This document shows, piece after piece, positions 23,807 to 35,835 of a stretch of 64,000 bases of DNA. The position numbers were made by a program, and so were the translations under genes. The stretch is from assembly GCF_932526225.1 (NCBI RefSeq), contig NC_064044.1, positions 13,703,453 through 13,767,452 of the forward strand, read 5' to 3'. Each line of letters opens with the position of its first letter. Positions within the stretch are counted from its first letter, which is position 1. Source of the stretch: Nematostella vectensis (lineage: Eukaryota > Cnidaria > Anthozoa > Actiniaria > Edwardsiidae). The notes below the pieces were generated by a model. That model worked only from the letters and a program-made list of their open reading frames with translations, had not been told where the DNA came from and searched no databases.

Positions 23807-25965
23807 GATAGATAGATATTTTATTCATGGCACCTTATAAAACATTTACATCGGCGCAAATACACAAATAATATGTTTTTCTTACTTTGCCTTTTGCATT
23901 TTTTTCTTGTTTCGGATGATTAGGTGACGTCACCGTACGTTGTCATCAAGCTTCACATTTCTTGCCTTCATAAATTCAAAAATATGTTTCGCTAAGCGCC
24001 GATTCACTTTTTCATTCCGGCTCAATCCCATAATTCTGACGAAATTATTTTATTTGTTGGCATGGTGTCTAACATTGATCCCTGCGTGCGTTTTAAGGAA
24101 TTCCAGTAAATTATCCCGATCATTTTTATAGGCCGGACATTCTAACAGAAAATGTTCTTCATCCTCCACTTTACCTGTCCGGCATACTAAGCATTTTCTT
24201 TCGTTAGGTTTTTTATATGGCTTTTCATACCTTCCAGTATTAATTGCTAGCTTATGATTGCTTATCCTGAATTTAGTAAGGGCAATCCTATGGTCAATAT
24301 TTTTTACGTGCGTTAGATAATCTTCTAAATTGTGGGACAGTTTAAACTTTCTGAGCGTACGCAATTTGTTCTTTTGCGCTTGGTCTTTTCTGTTGTCATT
24401 TTGAATAGAGCTAAGCCATTTCTGTTGTTCAACGCATAAAGCCTTTGTTGAAGAAAACTGTAAGTTGCTTCGGGAGTGTTTGTGTCAGTCAGCCAAATAT
24501 CGCTCCTACCAGCAAGGTCTAGTATTTGTTTAATTTTTCTATGCCAAAAGTTCTTGTTTTCATAATTAGATATGGCAGCGAATGCTTTGCGGGAGAGTTT
24601 TTCGTTATTCCTATTGTTGTTTGAAAGTTTAAGCCAAATTTCGATCGCTCTACACTTTGCTTTTGTTTTGAGAGGGAATCGTCCTAATTCAGCCCTACAC
24701 GCGTTCGAGCTACAGTATCGGTTTACGCCGAGAAGCCATTTTAGAAACTTGGTGTGGACCATTTCTATTGGATCTTTTTCTAACTTTCCCTTGCAGTCCG
24801 CTCCCCATATTTCGAGGAAACGCCCAGTAACACCTACTGCTTTCAGTTTTTCAAATAGTTTCGCCCTAGGGACGCAGTCGAACGCTTTACTAAAGTCCAC
24901 GTAGCACGCAAACAGGAAATTGTTTTTTTTTTTTGGTTTTGCTTTGACATGCTTGTCAATTAGTGACTTTAGAGCGAAAATGCTGTCTATTGTTCCTTGC
25001 TCTTTCCTAAAACCACATTGTTCTGTTTTCAAAATGCCCTTCTCCGTTAGGTGATTGTATAATCTTTTGTTCATGATTGACATAAAAACTTTGCCTAACG
25101 TTGACAAAAGTGTTACGCCCCTGTAGTTTTCAGGTTTCGATGGATCTTCCTTCTTATGAATCGGGACTATTAAACCGTAACTCCACATTGTAGGGTAAAC
25201 CCCAGAGTTTAATATTTTGTTGAAAAGGTTACCGAGATAACTTTTCAAGATGGTTTTGCTGCACTTTAGAAATTCGTTCAATATGTTGTCCGCGCCTGGT
25301 GCCTTCCCAGATTTTAGTTTTTCTATGGCTTTTATAATTTCTTCCTCGCTTATTCTGTAGTCCAGGGGCCCCTCCCGATAGTTCCCATTATCTATTCCTC
25401 CGTTTTGCTTGGGCTGTGCTTCATTTGTTGCATTCAAAAGTGTTAAAAAAATTTCCCCGCATTTTCAGTCTCAATTGGGGACGCTTTTGTTGACTTACCG
25501 ATGTGGAAACAGTTTTTCAACTGTCTCCATAAAGACTTAGAATTTCTAAAGTCGATATTATTGATTATGTTCGCGTAATGATTTTCTTTTTTTCTTTTGC
25601 ACGTATTTTTAAAGATTCTCCTTTTCCGATTCAGAGCATCTCTTAAAGAATTATTGTTTGTTTCTTTCGAGATTCGGTGTCCAAGCGAGCGTATGTTTTC
25701 TTTTTCTGTTTTATATTCCTCGTCAAACCATGGTTTGTTGTTCTGATTGTTTACCGTTTTTGTGTTTTGATATTTCATGCCCGCCGCCTCGCATGCCTCT
25801 TTAAGCGCTTGCGTAAATTGAGCGGTCATTGTCTCTGTGCTATTGTTTTTAAGTGCGTCGCTTAGTTTTTGTTGCATATCATTAGAAACTAAAATCTCTT
25901 TCAATTTCTCCTGTATTCCGTCCTTCCAGATAAGTCTTTTGAATTCTGTTAAGTGGATCTACCAA
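23807..25965 (-). pseudogene. Dead LINE retrotransposon, 5'-truncated with RT core deleted
   Basis: Non-LTR retrotransposon fragment read on the minus strand. From about 25965 to 25443 an ORF2 linker follows (residues such as NNKPWFDEEY), then after a frameshift the reverse transcriptase start (25437 on: GKAPGADNILNEFLK, RGVTLLSTLGK, ACYVDFSKAFDCV). The RT then jumps from VTGRFLEIW straight to GADCKGKLEKDP, so the catalytic FADD box and thumb are missing. A second frameshift leads to a C-terminal zinc-knuckle region (CLVCRTGKVEDEEHFLLEC). The apurinic endonuclease is absent. The 3' end has AATAAA and a short (ATCT)n tail near 23807-23830, as in CR1/RTE-type LINEs. The 5' side abuts a poly-G tract. 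It cannot be autonomous. Confidence 0.9.
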
Positions 25966-25988
25966 GCCCAACCCCCCTTTCCCAGGCC

Positions 25989-26011
25989 GGGGGGGGGGGG
26001 GGGGGGGGGGA
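25989..26011. repeat. Poly-G tract
   Basis: An uninterrupted run of about 22 G marks the 5' truncation point of the dead LINE. Confidence 0.9.
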
Positions 26012-26174
26012 AATAAGGGTAAAGCTGGTCCCTTTAATTTTCAACAGGTAGTAGAATGGGTGGAATGGCCTTCATTCCATTCCGGAATGGGAGCGCGGGA
26101 TAAACGATCGCGCGCATTTTCTCTTTTTTCTTTCATTCCGGAATCACGAGTAAATAACGCGCCCTAACCATTTG

Positions 26175-26755
26175 ATCTAGGTCGACGTCCGTGTAGTCTA
26201 GGTCGACGTCCGTGTAATCTAGTTCGACGTCCGTGTAATCTAGGTCGACGTCTTTGTAGTCTAGGTCGACGTCTGTGTAGTCTAGGTCGACGTCCGTGTA
26301 GTCTAGGTCGACGTCCGTGTAGTCTAGGTCGACGTCCGTGTAGTCTAGGTCGACGTCCGTGTAGTCTAGGTCGACGTCCGTGTAATCTAGGTCGACGTCC
26401 GTGTAGTCTAGGTCGACGTCCGTGTAGTCTAGGTCGACGTCCGTGTAATCTAGTTCGACGTCCGTGTAGTCTAGGTCGACGTCTTTGTAGTCTAGGTCGA
26501 CGTCTGTGTAGTCTAGGTCGACGTCCGTGTAGTCTAGGTCGACGTCCGTGTAGTCTAGGTCGACGTCCGTGTAGTCTAGGTCGACGTCCGTGTAGTCTAG
26601 GTCGACGTCCGTGTAATCTAGGTCGACGTCCGTGTAGTCTAGGTCGACGTCCGTGTAGTCTAGGTCGACGTCTGTGTAGTCTAGGTCGACGTCTGTGTAG
26701 TCTAGGTCGACGTCTGTGTAGTCTAGGTCGACGTCTGTGTAGTTTAGGTCGACGT
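26175..26755. repeat. 21-bp CpG-rich minisatellite, about 28 units
   Basis: A tandem array whose 21-base unit contains CTAGGTCGACGTCCGTGTAG, so each unit holds overlapping GTCGAC and GACGTC sites and at least three CpG. Variant units (AGTTCG, GTCTTTG) repeat in the same order 231 bases apart (11 units), showing higher-order duplication. Long repeat ORFs in it (DVDLDYT units and their shadow) are artefacts of the unit length. It ends about 0.9 kb before the IRS start codon. Confidence 0.96.
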
Positions 26756-27050
26756 GTCTGTCGTCGTGACAGTAGATAGCCTCTCTTGCCCATGCTGGAC
26801 ATGTTGTACTTACCACTTGCGCTTTTCTGGCATTCGCAGCTTGTAGATTTTATAATGCAACATTTCTCTAGCGTGAAGATACTGGGGAACATCAGTATCA
26901 CACTCCTTCAGAGCTTGCACTGCTGTGCTTGGTGTTAGCTCTGTTTTTTCCCCCCACACATTTCCATTGAGCTGACATGTTGCTTCTCGGCTTTGTTGTT
27001 GACACTGGACTCTTCCTCGTCCCGAAAGGCAATGCACCTGGTGCCCTTTC

Positions 27051-27265
27051 TTTTCACCATATCCACCATTTGCCACATAGCCCTATGCCTTGGCCATGGT
27101 ACTCGCAGTGTTGACTGTCTGCTTTGTATGAAAGACCACCCCACCCCCTAACTTTTCACCATATCCACCATTTCCACCATATCCACCATTTGTCACATAG
27201 TCCCATCCCTTGGCCGTGGTACTTGTAGTGTTGACTGTCTTCTATATGTATGGTGGACCACCCCT
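27051..27265. repeat. Tandem duplication upstream of the IRS gene
   Basis: A block beginning TTTTCACCATATCCACCATT and including CTTGGCC.TGGTACT and AGTGTTGACTGTCT occurs twice about 100-120 bases apart (starts near 27051 and 27152). It lies 400-600 bases before the IRS start codon. Confidence 0.75.
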
Positions 27266-27659
27266 CCCTTTTTACAAATATCAAATGGTCGGGTCTACCG
27301 TGAGAACGCTCCATGGTGCCTAGTCCTAGTCCCCCGTGCGCCATTTTTGACGAGCTATTATTGTGATTACAAATGAACCGTCGGGAACGGAAGGAGACGT
27401 TCCTAATTTGCCCTTCACCCTCCCAGCAAAGCAATAACAGCAGGATATATTGGTTTGCAAAGCAAGGTGCAGTAGAACCACCCTGTCTCGTACGAATTTT
27501 AGGGTATAATTACGTTGCAAATCAAGAGCAAAGGAGACTTGTATTTTGCCTTTTAGATTGTCAGGAAATAACACTCTACATCAAAGCAGATGTAATCCTG
27601 ATTTGAGGGTTTACAAACGGCCTTTTTGGCCTGAGGCGGGTTGCAAAGTTGTTAGAAGA

Positions 27660-30600
27660 ATGGGAGATCCATGGATAAGGAAACAGGGGTATTTGAAACG
27701 GTTAAAGGTAAGAAATATTGAGTGTTTGGTTATGATTTTTGGTAATTGATCGTTTTCCTCATGGAGATTGATGAAATCTCCGAAGCGTGAACTTCATATC
27801 AAATTAACTCAAAATTATTCACTCTCCTCCTAATGTGATGTTTATCAAATGATGCTCGGTTCTCTCGAATAAAACTGCATCCCTTTCATGATTATTCTTT
27901 ATTTTCTGCAGTAGCTTCTTTTAAGCTACGAGTTATAACAGATCTAATGTTGTTTTTGCGTGGTGTTGTTTGCATAGAAGTCAATCGCTTATTGCAACTA
28001 AAAAGCAATCTATTCATTCGTAATCTTAAATAATCCTTCTATTTTTGAAATGTGTTCGCTAGGCTCAACACTTCAACAATATCGCGTAATGCTTACGCAT
28101 ACTTCTCTGGTTTAGCACGGATAAAAATCGTGCAATTTAAGTTTGTGTAATGTGTGCACACGACTTTTTAAAGTGTGCTTGTCCACTTACACACGCTTTT
28201 TGTAAAGGTTTCCCTCCTTGCAGGTCAACTATTGTCAATAAATTGTTTAGATAATGATTTGCGAACATTTTTTTCCTTATTATTCACGAATTTCTTATTA
28301 CGTGTTCATCATCGCTGTAGGGAACGTGTTAAAATGTGAAATTGTGCAATCATTATTATTTATCCCGATTTGTAGCGTATCTTAGCGATGTTGACAGTAA
28401 TACGTAGTTGATTAACTTCCATCATAAATTGTTTCCGGATATTCTTTTCTATTTTTTAAATCTAAATTAAAAGACAAAACAATATTATTTTTCTTCTAGA
28501 ACTTGAAAAAAAGATATTTCGTCCTTCGACCAATATCTCCTACAGGCAAGGCAAGATTGGAATACTACGAGAACGACAAGAAATTTCGCGCGCATAGCCC
28601 ACCAAAGCGTGTCATTGAATTGTCAAGTTGTTTTAGCATCGCTCAAAAAGATGACACTAAGCACAAGTTTGTGTTCGTCCTATACACGCGCGAGGACGTG
28701 TTTGGGCTGATAGCCGAATCACACCACGAACTGACTCAATGGATGGACGCGCTTCTCGACGAGAAAGAAAAAAACGAAGCTGCGCCGGAGAGAGGTAGGC
28801 GAATCTTTCTTGGATATCCGTTTTTTTTTTAAATTGTCATTGTATAACTTCTTATGTCAAATGTTAATTAAAAAAAAACATATTATTATTTATTATAAAT
28901 CTAGGGTTAATTGTTTGCAGTTGATTAGGGCAGATGAAAAAAAAGGACGTATTGCTCTAAGTGGGTGGCTAAAATAAGCATAATCGTCGCTTGTTGTTTC
29001 GCTTTGTAGAGCATTTTTTTTCTCACATTGGTCCCATTTTTATACGAATTTGACCTGCTAGTGTTTAATCACTTTATTTCATAGATCTGTTAGATTTTAA
29101 TATCGAATTTGTTAAAACATCAATCTACATATGAATATTGTTGGGTCGGTGATTTAAAAGTCCAAAAATATAAGAAGTATTGATAGTCGGGTCGGAACCA
29201 CTTATTATTTTCATAGCCTTATGAGGTATTTTGTAAAATCTTTATGCCAACTTCGGTAATCTGTACCTTGAGATGATTAAAAAGCGTGTTTTTAACTTCT
29301 AATGGATTTTCATATAGTGTCGCATTTCATTCTGGAAGCCATTTCGCGGTAGCTGAGAACCCATTCAAGTGCACGTTAATGTATCTGTGGGAGTCACAAA
29401 GTTGCCGCTTCATCACGAAATTCTGAATTGCGAGAAAAAATATATATATATATATATAGCTCGGAGAGAGGGCGCTTCTGAGGATCTCTACCGCAACACA
29501 AGAGCGATTTAGGGGCGTTGTTTTTTTTCACATCCGAAAAAAAACAAAAACAAAAGCGCCGGATCTTCGAACATGCATTAACGGAAAAAAGAGATAGCAT
29601 CTGACTCTTAATAAATTAAGCTTGCAAAGAAAAAAAAAACTCTTAATAACATAGTAACTGTTTGTTCGTTTTCTTGCTTTTTTTAACTTCTTTTTTAATT
29701 CATCTTTTTAATAATATACCTTTTATGATATAACTTTTTTTATTATTATTATCTGCTTGATTGTTTTTTATGATACCCAATAGGTATTGATATGCATGTC
29801 TGTATCAATAATCCCATTTTAACGTCCTATTCATGTATATCTGAATACAACTTTCTTTAGATCTCCTTTGTGTTGAGAAAATATCAATCCATGCCAGTCC
29901 GTGGATGAATCGTAAACTGCGCAGTGGCAAGTAACATTAGATGTTTTCTCTCATTTTTATGATTTGCTGCCTTAAAATTGTTTTGAGATAAAAATAAAAG
30001 TAATAATCCTTATAGATATTCCTTTTCTTTTCCTTTTTTATTTTTATTGTTTATATAAGCTTATAAATTAAAGTCATGTGATTGTTTTAAATTGCCTTTA
30101 TGTGCCGTAAGATAGTAAGCTGAAAGAGACAAGCATCTTGTTCTATAAAATGTATGAAGTCCTTTATATAATCATTGCTAAATTAATTGTTATTTTATAA
30201 TGAGTTATATGTTATTAGTAATATGAACTAACCAGTTACTAACCAGTTTGTTCTAGGCAAGGCAGACATATACCTTGCTATATTTGTGTTTGTCAATTTT
30301 GCTTTATTTTTATAAATACATCACCACCACACTTATCATCAGCATTCACCATTATCATCACCATCATAACAATGGTAATCACAGTGATCAGAAACAGCCT
30401 CACCATTATAACTTTAACTCAACACTACAATCATCATCATCACTATCATTGTCATCATAAACACCACTACCATCATTATCCTCAACACTACTATCATCAT
30501 CACTATCATGATTATCATTGTCATCACCACCACCATAATAATCATCATCGTCACTGTAATTTTCATATCATCAACATCATATTATCAGCAATCACAAACC

Positions 30601-33600
30601 CTCCAAAAAACATTTTTAAAACATTTCGTAAGACATGCAACAAACAACCTAAAAACAAAACTGAGAGATTATCATAAACTCTTACAAATGAACAAGTTGA
30701 ACATAGGTGGTCTGCAGGGTGCAAATACACCCTCCATCATATACCAAAAGGGGCCACTTCTTTTTAAGGTTCATCAAATATTATACTTTTCCAATTAATA
30801 CAACACAAACCCTTGTTTCACACCTTTTTAGGGCCATATAACCAATGGTTCCTATCTGTTTATACTAAACAGATTTTGTCTATTACATCATATACTAGTC
30901 TATACTAGTCTATTCTGACTAGAATAAAGTTGCTAACACTGGAGTCTGTCCATCCTTTCTATTCAAACAACTCTATACTCCTGATAATTCCACCTTCTAA
31001 ATTAAGTTTTTATTTAGTTCTTCAGCCCGAATGGAACATTGTCATAAAGCCTCGGGGCCTAGGTACCAGTAAGAACCTGGCCGGATCTTGCAAGTTACAG
31101 CTGACAAATGAAGCCATTCAGCTGATCAGTAAAGCCCCTGGCAACCCTGTGACAGAGCTGCAGCTGAATTGCATCAGACGCTGTGGACACACAGACTGCT
31201 TTTTCTACATGGAGCTTGGCCGGTCAGCAGCCACAGGTGCAGGGGAGATATGGGTTCAAGTTGAAGATCCGCTTCTGGCTCAGAACATGCATGAAGCGAT
31301 TTTGGGGTAGGTATAATTGCCTACTGTCAAGGGGACTAGTTTTTTTATGTGCATGGAAATCTTCTCATTCTGTTACTTGTGTACCCATAAGCAAGCACAG
31401 TAAGAAGTCAGGCTGCATTGTATTTCAAAACTGCAAATCCTCTCTTAATTAGCTGTTACGCACTTTGTGTGGTCTTCAAAACATAGATAAGCCCTTGTTT
31501 AGGTTTTTTCTGCCATGTGATGCAAATCTCGATGTCCATATGCATAGGGACAAACCAGGCCCGTAGCCAGGGAGTTACAGGGGATTCAGAAGAACCACCT
31601 CACACAACCTGAAGGTCCACCCTGATGAAGGAAAATTGAGTACCACTGCAAGCTACGTAAAAGAAAATGGTCCACTTAATGGGTGAACAAACCCTCCACT
31701 CAAAATCCTGGCTACGGGCCTGCAAACCATTTTAAATTTGATGGGCTGGTTTTCAATCTTCAACAATGCACTTCTTTAGCAATGTTCTCATGACTGTGGT
31801 TCACTCACTCATTTCAAGAGGTGCATCAAAAAAAATATATATTTTTGTTTTTATTGGTGCTTTCCTTATTTAATTTATTATAGTTCTTGTGTTTTGAATA
31901 TTTCAGATCAATGCATTCAATGTCAGGCTTTGAGCAAACCAGAGCTCGTCCCCAGGCTTCTACAATAAAGCCAAGGCCAACATCACTTCTCTTCTCCACT
32001 CCCCCTCGAACATGGTCTGACACTTCACCCGACTCTCCCACCCTTCCAAGGGCACGCATGGGCTCGGCATCACGTGATAGACATCCCTCTGAAAGTGACA
32101 GCCCCAAAGCAACCAAGCCTGCTGTGATAACACGAATTTTGTCTGGCAGCAAGAAAAAATCTGATGGTATGATTGTTTGCAATTAGATTTGTTTGGAGTG
32201 TAATGGGATGGCAAATGACAACTCAAGGCCTTACCTTAATTAAGTTAGGGAGGAAATACTATATTTTAGACTTTTTTGTTAAGAAGAAGGAGTTTTAAGG
32301 TTTTTGATGGGGACATCTTAAAGGATTATTTTCACTTGAAAAGAAGGGATGACAATAAAGAAAATGCAACAGTATGATGCTTATAGCTCCAACGAGGCTT
32401 TGCTTGAGTTTACTACACCATGATTCACATGCTCATGCGAGCTTGATTTTGTTTTTTTCTACTCCTTTGCTAGTGAAATACCAGTTTCAGTGGTCGACTA
32501 ATCTTGTTTTCCAGGAAGAGTTTCTTGTTCAAATTGTGGCATTACTCTAGCCCAGCATGCCTCTCTAACTCCCTCCTTTTGATAACACGTTTTTGCATTG
32601 TGTTAAGACATGGCACATTCCATACCTAAGGGACGTCGTATTCAGTCCCGGTCTCTCTCGGTCGAACCTGGACATGGGAGCCTGTTGATGCGTGCCCAGT
32701 CAGCTGACTTCTCGCGGATGCTTAGTGGGGTTGAGTTGCCAAGTCTAGGTAAGGAAAGGGTCATTATTTAAATGGGAGGGGGAGGGCTGCTATGTTTGGG
32801 GGGGGGGGGGGGGGGTTGCAGGTTGAGGTTGAGCGTCGATTTGGGAGAATGCTTCAAATTTTTTTATTATTTCCCAAACTTCCATAACTGAATTTGCAAA
32901 TTTCCTTTATGTCAAAGTTCCCCCTACAAACTTTTCACATTTGTGGTATGAAAAGATAAGGTTTTGTGTTACCATGTATATGTGTGTTGTGTTACCATGT
33001 GCATGGGTATTGTGGTACCATGTACATGTGTGTTGTGATACCATATACATGTGTGTTGTGATACCATATACACGTGTGTTGTGTTACCATATACATGTGT
33101 GTTGTGTTATCATATACATGTGTGTTGTGTTACCATGTATATGTGTGTTGCGTTACCATGTGCATTGTGGTACCATCTGCATGTGTGTTGTGTTACCACC
33201 ATATACATGTGTGTTGTGTTACCATGTACATGTCTGTTGCCTTACCATGTACATGTGTGTTGTGTTACCATGTATATGTGTGTTGTGTTACCATGTACAT
33301 GTGTGTTGTGTTACCATCTGCATGTGTGTTGTGTTACCATGTATGTGTTGCCTTACCATGTACACGTGTGTTGTGTTAACATGTTTGTGTTGCATCACCA
33401 TGTACTAGCGGCTTATGGTCCCTCCACTTGCAAATTTCATCTCATACTACACTTTGTCTGTCAGGGAGCCCTAACTCTGTGAAAGAGATAGATTTTGAGC
33501 CGATAGAGCCCGTCCGGACCATGTCCAACTCTTCCAGTTCCTCGGGATACAGTTCGGGGATCAGTTGGGACACACAAGTCAAGACAGCTTCTCCTGATAA

Positions 33601-35835
33601 CCCAGATATAGGTAAAGTGTGAGGCAACAAAAATATGTCATTCAAAGATATGTCTAGCCTTGCTCTTTTAATTGATGGTGTTCAAAGGGACTGTGTCTGC
33701 ATGAAACAACACAAAAAACTGTTGGTTATAGTACTCAATCATTTTGTTAAGTGGAATCCATTTCACTTGGATTTGCTTGATATGCTGATAACCTTGACAT
33801 AATAATTTAAACAAATTTCGAGTTTCCTAGGAGGCTCAATATGGGACTATTATATTTCACTATGAAGCTTAACCTGTTTTGTCACATTAAAAGTTGTTCC
33901 TTAGATAGACATAAAAAAAGTTAACAGACAAACAGTCCATGCAGTGAGGAGGGATGGAAGACCGTACGTGGCACATCTGATAAGGATCTGTTTTAATGTC
34001 TGTGATTTTTTTTGATGTATTTGCAGCTGAAGCTGCTGAAGTTATACAAATTGAGAAAGTAGAGGACACAACCAAGAGTGAATGCATTGTCATGGAAAGT
34101 GTCAACCAGGAGATGCAAAAGGTCAGTGAGGGTTATATGGGGGTTATATGATAGCTATTATGATGAATGACCAATTGACAGGCCTATAGACAGAGGGTGT
34201 TTGGAGGACCTCCCCTAACCCATCCACTTGACTAGAAGGTCCGCCCTAATGGAGGAAAATTGAATGATCTAGGATGAGCTAACAAAGAGAAAATGGTCCA
34301 CTAAATGGGTAAACTACCTCCTTGCTCAAAATCCTGGCTATGGGCTTGATGGTGTGTACCAATCATCTTGTGATTGCCAGCATCACTCTTAAAAGATCAT
34401 CTCCTAGTTTCCATGATAGATTATCTTGAGAGTGCAGGCGAGCACACAGGCGGCTAAAAAGTGGGTCATTTCTTATTATTGAATCTTTAAATAATATGAT
34501 TTTTCCATATGATTCATATTACTGCGCACCTCCCTCAGCCAATCCTGGGTAGGGTATGCGCCTGGGGTGCTTAGTATTCCAAATTGTATTTGCCATGATC
34601 ACGATAACGTTGTTAACCATGAGCTTTGTTGTATGTACCAGAGAGATGAACATCAAGATACTCCAAGTGAGAACAAACCAGAAGTAACAACAGCTGAAGG
34701 GACTCCAGACAAGAAAGTTCTGACGCAGCGCGGAAGGACTGGTTATGAAGACATGTCTGGTAACATAGACACCATTATTAAGGAAGAAGAAGGAGCAAAA
34801 CGACAGCCACAGCTTTCTGACACCCTCAAGTCATCACCCAAACAGAAACGCACCTCTGTTAGTGATGTAAGAGCTGACGTTCGTGAGTTAGTGAATTTTA
34901 AGGGAAGTCAAAGCATCCCAGTTCCAAAATCGAATGGATCCCCCAGATCTCAACACCAGGACTATGTGACAATGTCTCCACTGAGTATAGGTCACTCTTA
35001 TGTCAACTTTAAACCTGGTAGCATGATTGAAAAGCATGAAGGTGATATCCAAAACCATGAAAATACTGTAAAGAATAGTGGCTTTGAACAAGAATCACCC
35101 TATATGAATATTGGGTCTTTAAAGACTGATTCGGAGGAACCGTCCTATATGAATTTCAAGCCTGGAGAATCAAATAGTACCCTATGTCGATTGGATACTA
35201 GTGATTACATGAATGTTAAACCTGCTGGTAGTGCCAGTGATACTGGTTCTAGTGAAGGACCGAACTACGTGAACTTCTGTCCTGTCTCAGCAAGTCCTGA
35301 GACTACTAAAAAATCTGGCAAGCAGAAAAAGCATTCATATGAAAACGTATCATCTGATGGAATCTTAAAGTTATCTAAAGCACATGAGGAACCTGAGTAT
35401 ATGAATATTGCTTCTAGAAGTCCAGGCCGGCATAAACCGATTGCTCCTTCAAGACGGTCAACTGGAGTGATTCCAAGACCTCAAAGGGCTTCACCAAGGC
35501 GCCGGGAAAGTGAACCTGCAAAAGGTTTATCAGATGAGGAAGCTGGCTTGTTATTTTTGGATTTCAGTCAGCGAAATAAATCCCAAGATGAGAAGAAAAA
35601 AGAAGGGAATGATAAATCTTTAAACTATATCTCACTTGATTTGTCCCACAGAGGTGACTCTTCTCCTAAAGCTAGGCCACCTAGAATAGATCTCAGTTCC
35701 TCAAGACTACATAAGCATCACAGTGACCTCAGCCCTAAGTCAGCACCAGCATCCAGTGCTTATTCAGAGATAGACTTTACCAAGTCACAGGGACTTAGGC
35801 AGGCAAGACTAGAAAAGGAAAAGCCAAAGTCTTAA
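27660..35835 (+). CDS. IRS: Insulin receptor substrate (IRS) adaptor, 8 exons, 822 aa
   Basis: Cytoplasmic docking protein phosphorylated by insulin/IGF-type receptors. Exons: 27660-27707, 28500-28794, 31018-31306, 31907-32166, 32608-32748, 33465-33611, 34027-34121, 34642-35835; all junctions are GT-AG and phases agree, giving 822 residues. Residues 1 to about 113 form a PH domain (starts GDPWIRKQGYLKRLK; ends ELTQWMDALL). Residues about 116-211 form an IRS-type PTB domain (VIKPRGLG, IRRCGHTDCFF, GRSAATGAGEIWVQV, LAQNMHEAI), closely matching vertebrate IRS1. The tail has tyrosines at 460 (YEDM), 533 (YVTM), 545, 579, 594, 614, 634, 658 and 678 (all YxN), 754 (YISL) and 799 (YSEI). The serine-rich middle resembles the regulatory region of IRS1. 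The gene symbol is by family; cnidarians are not expected to have the vertebrate IRS1-4 split. Confidence 0.93.
28795..31017. other. IRS intron 2 with simple repeats
   Basis: AT-rich intron. It includes an (AT)n stretch near 29438-29458 and a long ATC/ATT trinucleotide-rich region at about 30318-30592, whose His-rich ORFs are artefacts. No other gene was seen. Confidence 0.6.
30318..30592 (+). repeat. Imperfect (ATC/ATT)n microsatellite
   Basis: Dense CATCAT/ATTATC trinucleotides over about 270 bases inside an IRS intron. Confidence 0.85.
31555..31723. mobile_element. MITE, CCGTAGCCAGG family, copy 2
   Basis: Best-preserved copy: inverted ends CAGGCCCGTAGCCAGG and CCTGGCTACGGGCCTG, flanked on both sides by CAAACCA, a plausible 7-bp target duplication. 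Lies in the third intron of the IRS gene. Confidence 0.8.
32965..33403 (+). repeat. About 23-bp minisatellite (GTGTTGTGTTACCATGTAC)
   Basis: About 18 imperfect units in the IRS intron before the exon at 33465. It is open in three frames and yields Cys-rich repeat ORFs that are not real genes. It ends about 60 bases before the acceptor. Confidence 0.9.
34177..34349. mobile_element. MITE, CCGTAGCCAGG family, copy 3
   Basis: Diverged copy with CAGGCCTATAG at one end and ATCCTGGCTATGGGCTTG at the other and the shared AAGGTCCGCCCTAATG core. Lies in the seventh intron of the IRS gene. Confidence 0.7.

Noticed and set aside
26133..26901. ORFs of 227 and 245 codons with DVDLDYT or Arg-rich repeats
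   Set aside because: Artefacts of the 21-bp array.
30372..30677. His-rich 101-codon ORF
   Set aside because: Comes from the ATC/ATT trinucleotide repeat within an IRS intron.
32941..33482. Cys-rich ORFs of 100-155 codons
   Set aside because: Translation of the 23-bp minisatellite in three frames; no conserved residues.
27660..35835. DOK or FRS2 adaptor instead of IRS
   Set aside because: IRRCGHTDCFF, GRSAATGAGEIWVQV and LAQNMHEAI, together with the long tyrosine-motif tail, point to IRS.
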